Part shown: positions 1 through 5,766 of the stretch, piece after piece
Layout of the letters: every line of letters starts with the position of its first letter
How positions within the stretch are numbered: position 1 is the first letter of the stretch
From: Crocinitomicaceae bacterium
GTDB taxonomy: Bacteria; Bacteroidota; Bacteroidia; Flavobacteriales_D; Crocinitomicaceae
Direction of reading: 5' to 3'
DNA length: 5,768 nt
NCBI GenBank assembly: GCA_030830385.1
Contig: JAURNA010000328.1
Coordinates: 1-5,768 of the forward strand
The notes under the pieces: generated by a model
Databases searched by the model: none
What the model was told of the DNA's origin: nothing
The model's input: only the letters and a program-made list of their open reading frames with translations
Position numbers and translations under genes: made by a program

Positions 1-199
1 CGGATTCATTTCGGGCAGCTATGATGATGCTTAAAGGGGGTGTTTGGTTGCTTTTCGGCTCTTGCTTTTCTGTGTGAAAGGAAACCCGGCTAAAAATTCC
101 GGTCAGGAAGAGAAGCTGAATGAACGCGAATGCGCCAAAACACAAAAAAAGATAGGTTACCGGCGAGGTAAAATCAAAATCCGGAATGTATGCGTTCAT
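1..199 (-). CDS. Family 2 glycosyltransferase, membrane-anchored, N-terminal fragment cut by the window edge
   Basis: An open frame runs from ATG at 199-197 to the left edge without a stop (66 codons visible). Residues 1-14 are a short lead (MNAYIPDFDF...). Residues 15-38 are strongly hydrophobic and form one membrane segment (VTYLFLCFGAFAFIQLLFL). A charged stretch (HTEKQEPKSNQ) follows, then PPLSIIIAARNES at residues 54-66. That last motif is the typical first beta strand and nucleotide-sugar loop of GT-A fold family 2 glycosyltransferases. Such proteins transfer a sugar from a nucleotide-sugar donor at the cytoplasmic face of the membrane. The DxD and QxxRW motifs would lie outside the window, so acceptor and sugar cannot be inferred. 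The gene follows the methyltransferase gene in the same direction with a 66-bp gap, so the two may be co-transcribed. No Shine-Dalgarno is visible, as is common in Bacteroidota. The family call is confident; the function is open. Confidence 0.85.
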   Translation of the reverse strand, partial: MNAYIPDFDFTSPVTYLFLCFGAFAFIQLLFLTGIFSRVSFHTEKQEPKSNQTPPLSIIIAARNES

Positions 200-216
200 G
201 ATTACAAATTTCCGAA

Positions 217-243
217 CAAAGATGGCATGTATTCAAGACTCAA
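217..243 (-). promoter_or_regulatory. Possible Bacteroidota-type promoter for the glycosyltransferase gene
   Basis: On the minus strand, CATCTTTG (224-217) differs by one base from the Bacteroidota -7 consensus TAnnTTTG. A TTG (243-241) lies 16 bases upstream, close to the usual -33 spacing. Transcription would start roughly 10-15 bases before the ATG at 199. The element is imperfect, and readthrough from the methyltransferase gene is an equally good explanation for expression. Confidence 0.25.
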
Positions 244-265
244 TCGGGTACTTTTCAACATTTTT

Positions 266-1108
266 TTACAATTGCTTGATCGCCACAATGTTCTTCGACC
301 CCCGGCGCAGTACTCGGTTGATTGTGCTTTTGATCCAATTGTTGTTCATCGGATAAATGGAAAAACCGAATTCGTTCAATAGTTCCAAATCGGCGCGGGT
401 GAGAAACGGGGTGAAATCCCGAATGCCAATGGGTTTCCCTTCGGCTCGCAGGTAGTTTTCGATTTTTTGATAGCTGGCAAGAACCTTATCGGGATCTCTC
501 GGAAGAGAAAGCCCGATAACAAAGAGCGTGCCTCTGGGTTTCAATATCCGATGGACGTGTTTCAGGAGCTCACGCTGATCATGATATGGAAAGCAATAGT
601 TGAGAACAATGCCGTCGAATGAAGCTTCTGCAAAAAGAGGTTGGGACGTGTCCATCAGTAACGAGGTCCATATATTCGTATAGTGTTGGTTGGATCCGAG
701 CCCGTCGTGTTCATCCCTGAATTCAGAAATGGCCGTTACCGAGTGACCTTTGTCGACCAGTCGGTTGGATAACCACCCATTCCAGGAACCGTAATTCAGT
801 ATCGTGCTGGGTGATGCAGGAAGATTGTTAAGCATCCATTCCCATTCCTTGCGCCGAATGTTCCATTGATGTGTATTTTCCCCTATGTAGGGTGTTTGTG
901 GCAAGAGCTCAGTAGGGATGGGAGAATTGTGGATTCGCTGATAGTTTTCAACTCCCTCCAAAAATGGATAAAGAATCTCACCGAAGGATTCTGAAATGAG
1001 ATGGTAGACGCCATTTTCTTTGGGGAATGAATGCCCGGATTCACATTGGGCATATGTGTCCGACAGTTGAACGATCGAATTGCAGTTCGGGCATAGAATT
1101 TCACTCAT
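266..1108 (-). CDS. Class I SAM-dependent methyltransferase-like protein with N-terminal zinc ribbon
   Basis: The 280-residue protein begins with a Trm112-like zinc ribbon: C6-P-N-C9, then C22-x3-H26 and a following NGVYHL, the arrangement seen in several methyltransferases with a CPxC...CxxGHxF...GVP N-terminus. Because the ribbon starts at residue 6, the ATG at 1108 is well supported. The Rossmann-like methyltransferase core spans about residues 100-200. Motif I is ILNYGSWNGWLS (103-114), followed by GHSVTAI (121-127), DGLG (135-138), FDGIVLNYCFPYH (164-176) and ILKPRGTLFVIG (188-199). A C-terminal part (about 228-250, IRDFTPFLTRADLELLNEFGF) also resembles this family. Compared with the common DLGAGNGWLS form, motif I has N for the acidic residue and W for the middle glycine, and the usual motif II aspartate is a serine (S128). 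Cofactor binding may therefore be altered. The substrate is unknown. The downstream glycosyltransferase suggests a glycan, glycolipid or polyprenyl acceptor, which is inference only. The gene is divergent from tgt. Confidence 0.8.
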   Translation of the reverse strand: MSEILCPNCNSIVQLSDTYAQCESGHSFPKENGVYHLISESFGEILYPFLEGVENYQRIHNSPIPTELLPQTPYIGENTHQWNIRRKEWEWMLNNLPASPSTILNYGSWNGWLSNRLVDKGHSVTAISEFRDEHDGLGSNQHYTNIWTSLLMDTSQPLFAEASFDGIVLNYCFPYHDQRELLKHVHRILKPRGTLFVIGLSLPRDPDKVLASYQKIENYLRAEGKPIGIRDFTPFLTRADLELLNEFGFSIYPMNNNWIKSTINRVLRRGSKNIVAIKQL

Positions 1109-1143
1109 GGAAACAAGATAGAAATTTCGAAGGGTTTCGACGT

Positions 1144-1167
1144 ACGGAAATCGCCTGGGATTTCCGT
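1144..1167. repeat. Perfect 9-bp inverted repeat in the divergent methyltransferase/tgt promoter region, candidate operator
   Basis: Arms ACGGAAATC (1144-1152) and GATTTCCGT (1159-1167) are exact reverse complements around a 6-base spacer GCCTGG. The right arm ends one base before the TATCTTTGC promoter element of tgt, so the repeat fills the space between the -33 and -7 positions. A dimeric repressor bound here would block tgt transcription and could also affect the divergent methyltransferase gene. The repeat lies upstream of the expected transcription start, so it is more likely a DNA-level site than an mRNA hairpin. No regulator is encoded in the window. Confidence 0.5.
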
Positions 1168-1176
1168 TATCTTTGC
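1168..1176 (+). promoter_or_regulatory. Bacteroidota -7 promoter element for the tgt-lptG operon
   Basis: TATCTTTGC matches the Bacteroidota sigma-ABfr consensus TAnnTTTG exactly. No convincing -33 TTG is present at the expected distance (about 1142-1151). The element ends 11 bases before the ATG at 1188, which puts the likely transcription start within about 5-8 bases of the start codon. The mRNA leader would then be very short. The TTG at 1173-1175, which would extend the reading frame by five codons, lies inside this element and is unlikely to be transcribed. Confidence 0.55.
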
Positions 1177-1187
1177 ACGGATTTTAT

Positions 1188-2318
1188 ATGCATTTTGACC
1201 TTCTTCATACCGACAGTAAGTCCAAGGCGAGAGCCGGAGAGCTGCACACTGATCACGGCACAATTCAAACCCCGATTTTTATGCCGGTGGGAACGGCGGG
1301 TTCCGTTAAAGGTGTTCATCAACACGAACTGAAACACGATGTAAACGCCCAGATCATTTTGGGAAACACCTATCATTTGTTTTTGCGTCCGGGAACCGAG
1401 GTGTTGAAAGAAGCCGGCGGATTGCACAAGTTCATCAACTGGGATCGACCCATTTTGACAGATAGCGGAGGTTACCAGGTGTACTCGCTTTCCGGAAGTC
1501 GAAATTTGGACGAAGAGGGTGTGACTTTTCAGTCGCACATCGACGGCAGTCGTCACAAGTTTACACCAGAACGGGCCATGGACATTCAGCGCTCCATCGG
1601 CGCAGATATCATCATGGCATTCGACGAGTGCACACCCTATCCATGTGAATACGATTACGCGAAGCAATCCATGCACATGACGCATAGGTGGTTGAAGCGC
1701 TGTTTTGCGCAGTTTGAAAAGAATGAACCAAAATACGGATATGATCAGGCCTTATTCCCGATTGTACAGGGAAGTGTTTACAAGGATCTGCGAACCGAAT
1801 CGGCAGAAACCATTGCCAGTCACGATGCAATTGGAAATGCAATCGGAGGTCTTTCTGTGGGCGAACCGGACGAGGAATTATACTGTATGACGGATCTTGT
1901 CTGTTCGATTCTTCCCACGGAGAAGCCGCGCTATTTAATGGGGGTGGGGACACCGGTGAACCTGCTCGAGTGCATTGCCATGGGCGTAGATATGTTCGAT
2001 TGCGTAATGCCCTCCCGAAATGCGCGTCACGGAATGCTGTTTACTTCTGAGGGAATCATCAACATCAGGAACAAAAAGTGGGAGCGTGATTTTTCGCCGA
2101 TTGATCCGTATGGTGTTTCATGTGTGGATCATTCCTATTCGAAAGCCTATCTGCGTCACTTGCTCCGCGCCAAAGAGAATCTTGCCATACAAATCGCCAC
2201 ATTGCACAATTTATCCTTCTATTTATGGTTAGTAGGTGAGGCACGGCAGCGAATCCTGGACGGAACGTTTGTTGAATGGAAAAATGCCATGGTGCCAAAA
2301 TTAAATACACGGCTGTAG
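1188..2318 (+). CDS. tgt: Queuine/preQ1 tRNA-ribosyltransferase (tRNA-guanine transglycosylase)
   Basis: Tgt exchanges guanine-34 in the anticodon of GUN tRNAs for preQ1 in bacteria, a step in queuosine synthesis, in the cytoplasm. The 376-residue protein has normal length and covers the whole TIM-barrel family. Recognisable segments are TPIFMPVGTAGSVKGV (28-43), the general acid/base D92 in LTDSGGYQ, the base-recognition segment AFDECTPYP (144-152), IVQGS (192-196), GGLSVGEP (220-227), MGVGTP (251-256) and the nucleophile D271 in DMFDCVMPSRNARHG. The three classical zinc cysteines are absent: by alignment with the CxCxxC of the E. coli enzyme, the positions are G309, S311 and D314, while the histidine ligand (H340) remains. 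Bacteroidota Tgt proteins commonly look like this, as far as I recall. ATG at 1188 gives the standard MHFDLLHTD-type start; the upstream TTG at 1173 falls inside the promoter element. The gene is followed directly by the LptF/LptG permease gene. Confidence 0.97.
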   Translation: MHFDLLHTDSKSKARAGELHTDHGTIQTPIFMPVGTAGSVKGVHQHELKHDVNAQIILGNTYHLFLRPGTEVLKEAGGLHKFINWDRPILTDSGGYQVYSLSGSRNLDEEGVTFQSHIDGSRHKFTPERAMDIQRSIGADIIMAFDECTPYPCEYDYAKQSMHMTHRWLKRCFAQFEKNEPKYGYDQALFPIVQGSVYKDLRTESAETIASHDAIGNAIGGLSVGEPDEELYCMTDLVCSILPTEKPRYLMGVGTPVNLLECIAMGVDMFDCVMPSRNARHGMLFTSEGIINIRNKKWERDFSPIDPYGVSCVDHSYSKAYLRHLLRAKENLAIQIATLHNLSFYLWLVGEARQRILDGTFVEWKNAMVPKLNTRL

Positions 2319-3395
2319 ATGTTCAGCATCATCGATCGATATATCATCCGTAAGTTTCTCACGACTTTCCTGTTTATGCTGGGCGTGATCATGATTCTTT
2401 CTGTGGTATTCGACGTTGCGGATAAAATCAATGAATTTGTGCGTTTGGGGGCAACTGCTCACCAGATCATTTTCGATCATTATGTGAATTTCGTGATCCT
2501 CTACGCGAATATGTTTTCACCACTGATCATCTTTATTTCTGTGATTTGGTTTACCTCCAAAATGGCGCAAAACACAGAGATTATTCCTATTTGGAATAGC
2601 GGAAGATCATTCGGTCGGTTTGTTCGTCCTTACATGATCGCAGCAACCGTTTTGGTGATTCCGGCACTGTTGTTTAATCATTTCCTGGTTCCAAATGCCA
2701 ACAAGGTACGGCTCGCTTTCGAAGAAAAGTACTATTGGAACAACATGTATGTGGAAGATTATCACGCCGAATTCCCGGGAAATCAGGTGGTTTATTTTTC
2801 GAGCTATTCGTCAGATACCCGGGATGCCAGTGATTTTATCGTAGAAGATTGGGATGAGGAAGGAAATTTGGAAAGCATTCTAAAGGCAAAATCGGCAAGG
2901 AATAAGGAGGGAACCAAAGAGTGGGTTCTGAGCAACTATTATGAACGGGTGATTGAAAAGGATAAAGATGTCATCAGCCAGGGATTGAAAAAAGATACAA
3001 CATTTCAATTTTCTGTAGATGAAATGGCTACGCGTGACAACGTTGCTGAATCCATGAATTATTTTGAAATAAAGGAATTTATCGCCCGGGAAAAGGCAAA
3101 GGGTTCGCCGCGAATACCGCGCTATGAAATTGTTCAGTATGAACGCACAGCGCTTCCGTTTTCGACCTTCATTTTGACCATCATCGGGCTTGCGGTAGCC
3201 AGTCGGAAAAAACGGGGTGGAATCGGAATGAACATAGCCATCGGAATCTTTTTCGCCTTTGGATTCATATTCGCAATGCAGGTGACATCCGTTTCGGCGA
3301 TGAATTTGGGCTTTCCTGCCTACATTGCCGTTTGGATTCCCAATTTGATTTTTGGAACCATTGCTTACTTCATGTATCGTAGGGTGCAACGCTAA
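2319..3395 (+). CDS. LptF/LptG-family permease (YjgP/YjgQ), lipopolysaccharide export
   Basis: The protein is an inner-membrane subunit of the LptB2FG ABC exporter, which extracts lipopolysaccharide from the inner membrane and passes it to LptC/LptA. The 358 residues fit the family. The N-terminus (MFSIIDRYIIRKFLTTF) is typical. Hydrophobic segments lie at about 13-33, 58-80 and 104-124, followed by a periplasmic beta-jellyroll domain (about 130-270). Three more membrane segments lie at about 277-295, 302-322 and 332-353, ending with a basic tail (YRRVQR). The conserved permease segments MAQNTEIIPIWNSGRS (82-97) and ERTALPFSTFILTIIGLAVASRKKRGG (275-301, around the fourth membrane segment and its cytoplasmic loop) are clear. 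LptF and LptG cannot be told apart here, since Bacteroidota carry several homologues. The ATG follows the tgt stop codon with no intervening base, so translation is probably coupled to tgt. tgt next to this permease is a recurrent order in Bacteroidota. Confidence 0.93.
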   Translation: MFSIIDRYIIRKFLTTFLFMLGVIMILSVVFDVADKINEFVRLGATAHQIIFDHYVNFVILYANMFSPLIIFISVIWFTSKMAQNTEIIPIWNSGRSFGRFVRPYMIAATVLVIPALLFNHFLVPNANKVRLAFEEKYYWNNMYVEDYHAEFPGNQVVYFSSYSSDTRDASDFIVEDWDEEGNLESILKAKSARNKEGTKEWVLSNYYERVIEKDKDVISQGLKKDTTFQFSVDEMATRDNVAESMNYFEIKEFIAREKAKGSPRIPRYEIVQYERTALPFSTFILTIIGLAVASRKKRGGIGMNIAIGIFFAFGFIFAMQVTSVSAMNLGFPAYIAVWIPNLIFGTIAYFMYRRVQR

Positions 3396-3398
3396 AAA

Positions 3399-3420
3399 GG
3401 CTCCATCCTTGGATGAAGCT
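3399..3420 (+). terminator. Weak hairpin just after the permease gene, possible terminator
   Basis: GCTCCATCC and GGATGAAGC pair around a central TT with one C-A mismatch, giving a stem of about eight pairs if a four-base CTTG loop forms. It starts three bases after the TAA of the permease gene and is preceded by AAAAA. No T-tract follows, so it is a poor intrinsic terminator by itself. Confidence 0.35.
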
Positions 3421-3541
3421 CCTCATCGTGCATGCAATGCGTCTCATTTCACCGCAAGACGATTTCGTAGCATTTTCAGACAATATACGCGCCGGAAGGA
3501 AGGACACAGTGATCCATGCAATTCATCAGATTTGGAAGTAA
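3413..3541 (+). CDS. Doubtful small ORF, 42 residues, unknown
   Basis: An ATG-to-TAA frame of 42 codons lies in the convergent gap after the permease gene. It begins MKLLIVHAMRLISPQDD and ends TVIHAIHQIWK. There is no signal peptide, no clear membrane segment and no motif I recognise. Its ATG sits inside the hairpin at 3399-3420 and no ribosome binding site is visible, both of which argue against expression. Against pure chance there is only the reasonably balanced composition and the lack of stops over 129 bases. It could equally be the remnant of a lost gene. Confidence 0.15.
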   Translation: MKLLIVHAMRLISPQDDFVAFSDNIRAGRKDTVIHAIHQIWK

Positions 3542-3553
3542 GTAAACAGCTGT

Positions 3554-3571
3554 AGTTGCATTACAACTTTT
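3554..3571 (+). terminator. Short stem-loop with T-run, weak candidate terminator
   Basis: AGTTG (3554-3558) pairs with CAACT (3564-3568) around a CATTA loop and is followed by TTT. The stem is only five pairs and AT-rich, so it is at best a weak terminator for plus-strand transcription from the tgt operon. Confidence 0.2.
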
Positions 3572-3657
3572 GAACAATCAATGAAACGGGCGGGTCACAG
3601 GAAAAAGTGCCTCGTTCGCTCGAAATTCCAAACCCAAAAAGGATACAGGTGCACGAA

Positions 3658-5709
3658 CTATTCCACCCACATTAATTTGTCCTTTGTTACTTTCATTCTG
3701 GCAAAACCAAAGGTAACAATTACGTTTTCTCCGGACATATCTTCGACCTGACCCGTCTGCCGTGTTGAGATTAATTTCACCCTGGAACCAACCTTGATTT
3801 TGTCGCGTCTGTATGGGTCTTTTTGAGGAGTTACTTGCTTCTTAACATGGTTTTTTTTGATGGTCTGTTGCTTCTCCTTTCTGGTTTTGACCTTTTCCTC
3901 TTCAATTTTTGACTTTTCTCTGGCGAGGAAGGTTCGGATATCTTCCATCAAAGGATCGTTGATGGTTTTCTTTTTGGAACGAAGCGCATATCGGTCTACG
4001 AAGCCCTGCATTTTTTTCCCCAGTTGAATCCATTTGTTGTTGGACTCCGCACTCGAGCGAAAGGATTTGAGTTTTCCCTCGTATTCGGATCGTTTTTCTT
4101 CAAATTCTACCCGTCGCGATTCGGCCAGTGCCTGGGCTTCGATGTGCTCTTTGTTGAGTTTGTTCAGGTAGTTCTTTTCCTTCTGCAATTCGGTGAGAAG
4201 ACGATCCATTTTGACCTTTCGATCGTCGAGTTTTTGTTTGGCCTCCTCGATGATTTCCTTTGGTATTCCATTGATTTCGGCAACTTCGAAGGTAAACGAA
4301 CTTCCGGGCTGCCCGGACGAAAACACGTACAGTGGATCCAGTGTTTCTGCATTGAAGAGCATACAACCATTTACGGCGTTGCGCAATTGATCGGCTTTCA
4401 ATTTGATGTTGGCGTAATGGGTGGTAATCACTCCGAAACACTTCTTGTTGTACAGCCACTCGAAAATGGTTTCGGCCAGTGCCCCACCCAAATCAGGATC
4501 AGAACCGGTTCCAAATTCATCGAGTAATAATAGTGTGTTGCGATTCGCGACTTCCAAAAAGGTATTCATCCGTTTCAGACGGTATGAGTACGTACTCAGT
4601 TCATTCGCAATCGATTGATTGTCACCGATGTCGCTCAATATTTTCTGGAAAACGCACATCACACTGTTCTCGTGAACAGGAACGAGCAGCCCGCACTGAA
4701 GCATGACCTGAAGCAGTCCAATCGATTTTAATGTAATGCTTTTTCCTCCCGCATTTGGGCCCGATATCACCAACATTCTCGAGAATGTGTCCATGCTCAC
4801 TTTTTGAGCAATGGTTGGTTTTTTCTGAGCGTCATTGTTCGAGCGAAGAATGGGATGATATGCATCGATCAACTCAATGGTTCGCTCATCGGATATTTGG
4901 GGGAGATACCCCTCCGTTTTAAGCGCCAGTTTGGATTTAGCATTGATAAAATCGAATTCGGTGAGCAACTGCTGATACGATGAGATCAGCCCGATATGCT
5001 CCAGAAGTTCCTTTCTGAGAACCTGAAGAATACGAAATATCTCTTTGCGTTCATCGTCCAGCAAGAGTTCAAGTTCGTTATTTAACGGAACGTTTACCTG
5101 TGGTTCGATATAGGTTAAACTTCCTGTTTTACTGGAACCGACAACCGTTCCTTCAATTTTTCTTTTGTGCTGCGACAGAATCGTCAGAACCCGACGTTCG
5201 TTGAGAAATGTTTCGCGGGTTTCTCCGAGTACATTTGCCTTCTGCAATCGACGCATCTCCCGATCAAAGTTTCGATTGATTTGTTTGCGAACGGAACGAA
5301 TTGAATTTCGAATGTCAAGCAAAGCATCCGACGCATCGTCACGAACCGCACCTGATCGATCAAAAACACGCTCGATTGCATCCGTAATTTCTTTCGTATA
5401 ATAACACTGCGATGTCAGTTCGTGCAACAATGGAAAATCTTCTTCGCGTTTATCGAAAAAATAGATCAGTGCGTTTACCAATGTGGATGCCCGGTGAATG
5501 CGCATAAATCCTTCAAGACTAATCGAAGCATTGTGGATAGGAAGCAGTTTAATTTCCGGCTCGATCTCCTCGTATTCCAGAGAAGGAAAGATTTCGCCTT
5601 CTCGTCGAATTTGAACAAGTTCAAAAAGCGTGCTCAATTCCGACCGAATAGATTCAATGTTCGAACGTGGAATAAGACCCTGTATTCTCGATTCTGCAGT
5701 TGGGCCCAT
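3658..5709 (-). CDS. mutS2: MutS2-type MutS family ATPase, Smr-less, N-terminus broken by an in-frame stop
   Basis: From the ATG at 5709 this encodes 683 residues. The N-terminal part to about residue 300 is the MutS core/lever region (FLNERRVLTIL at 168-178, GSSKTGSLTYIEP at 191-203). The ATPase domain follows, with Walker A GPNAGGKS (317-324), the MutS signature ELSTYSYRLKRM (370-381), Walker B LLLLDEFGTGSD (393-404), TTHY (429-432) and SSFTFEVAEINGIP (470-483). A charged coiled coil spans about 485-550, a Lys/Glu-rich linker about 590-632, and a small KOW/SH3-like domain 637-683 (VGSRVKLISTRQTGQVEDM). There is no C-terminal Smr nuclease domain, as in flavobacterial MutS2 paralogues I remember. 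MutS2 proteins act on recombination intermediates or stalled ribosomes rather than on mismatches; which applies here is unknown. The family N-terminus lies upstream in the same frame beyond a TGA at 5731-5733, so 5709 is at best a secondary start. No Shine-Dalgarno precedes it. The gene may be intact, re-initiated or a pseudogene. Confidence 0.9.
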   Translation of the reverse strand: MGPTAESRIQGLIPRSNIESIRSELSTLFELVQIRREGEIFPSLEYEEIEPEIKLLPIHNASISLEGFMRIHRASTLVNALIYFFDKREEDFPLLHELTSQCYYTKEITDAIERVFDRSGAVRDDASDALLDIRNSIRSVRKQINRNFDREMRRLQKANVLGETRETFLNERRVLTILSQHKRKIEGTVVGSSKTGSLTYIEPQVNVPLNNELELLLDDERKEIFRILQVLRKELLEHIGLISSYQQLLTEFDFINAKSKLALKTEGYLPQISDERTIELIDAYHPILRSNNDAQKKPTIAQKVSMDTFSRMLVISGPNAGGKSITLKSIGLLQVMLQCGLLVPVHENSVMCVFQKILSDIGDNQSIANELSTYSYRLKRMNTFLEVANRNTLLLLDEFGTGSDPDLGGALAETIFEWLYNKKCFGVITTHYANIKLKADQLRNAVNGCMLFNAETLDPLYVFSSGQPGSSFTFEVAEINGIPKEIIEEAKQKLDDRKVKMDRLLTELQKEKNYLNKLNKEHIEAQALAESRRVEFEEKRSEYEGKLKSFRSSAESNNKWIQLGKKMQGFVDRYALRSKKKTINDPLMEDIRTFLAREKSKIEEEKVKTRKEKQQTIKKNHVKKQVTPQKDPYRRDKIKVGSRVKLISTRQTGQVEDMSGENVIVTFGFARMKVTKDKLMWVE

Positions 5710-5730
5710 TGCATACTCAGCCAGCCAGCC

Positions 5731-5766
5731 TCAAATTATTGGAAATTCAAGATCGGTGAGCGTTTG
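5731..5766 (-). pseudogene. mutS2: Detached N-terminus of mutS2 ending in an in-frame TGA
   Basis: In the frame of the mutS2 ORF, codons from 5766 to 5734 read QTLTDLEFPII and then TGA (5733-5731), GWLAEYA and the ATG at 5709. Flavobacterial MutS2 proteins begin with a close match (KTLxDLEFPTV, followed without a gap by the segment aligning to GWLAEYAMGPTAES). The stop thus replaces a single residue within a normally continuous N-terminus. The true start codon should be a few codons beyond the right edge. One base change (for example CGA to TGA) accounts for it. Confidence 0.75.

Larger units (their letters stand above)
3396..3657. other. Convergent intergenic region between the permease gene and mutS2
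   Basis: This 262-bp stretch separates two genes that converge on it. It holds a hairpin at 3399-3420, a doubtful 42-codon ORF (3413-3541) and a small stem-loop at 3554-3571. No hairpin followed by a T-tract is seen in the minus direction for mutS2. No tRNA or known RNA fold is recognised. Confidence 0.6.

Noticed and set aside
44..382. Plus-strand ORF of 112 codons
   Set aside because: It overlaps the minus-strand glycosyltransferase start and the end of the methyltransferase gene, both with recognisable family sequence; its own translation shows no family features.
1125..1140. Direct repeat TTTCGA spaced by ten bases in the divergent promoter region
   Set aside because: Six-base repeats of this kind are expected by chance; no promoter spacing fits them.
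1109..1187. preQ1 riboswitch upstream of tgt
   Set aside because: The predicted transcript leader is only a few bases long, and no preQ1 aptamer pattern is visible in the intergenic sequence.
1167..1685. Minus-strand ORF of 172 codons inside tgt
   Set aside because: It is an antisense shadow of the well-conserved tgt gene, with no recognisable domain.
4024..4527. Plus-strand ORF of 167 codons inside mutS2
   Set aside because: It is an antisense shadow over the MutS2 ATPase and coiled-coil region; the translation is low-complexity and hydrophobic as expected from the complementary strand.
5718..5730. Tetranucleotide repeat CAGC (about three copies) beside the mutS2 stop, as a phase-variation tract
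   Set aside because: It is only about 3.25 copies, and it lies after the TGA in the direction of translation, so changes in copy number could not bypass the stop. Without a gap the flanking protein sequence aligns to the family.
5731..5733. TGA reassigned to an amino acid (alternative genetic code) or selenocysteine
   Set aside because: All four complete genes end in TAA or TAG, which hinted at it. But across roughly 1,700 codons this is the only in-frame TGA, tryptophan is always TGG, and the MutS2 family has no selenocysteine site here.
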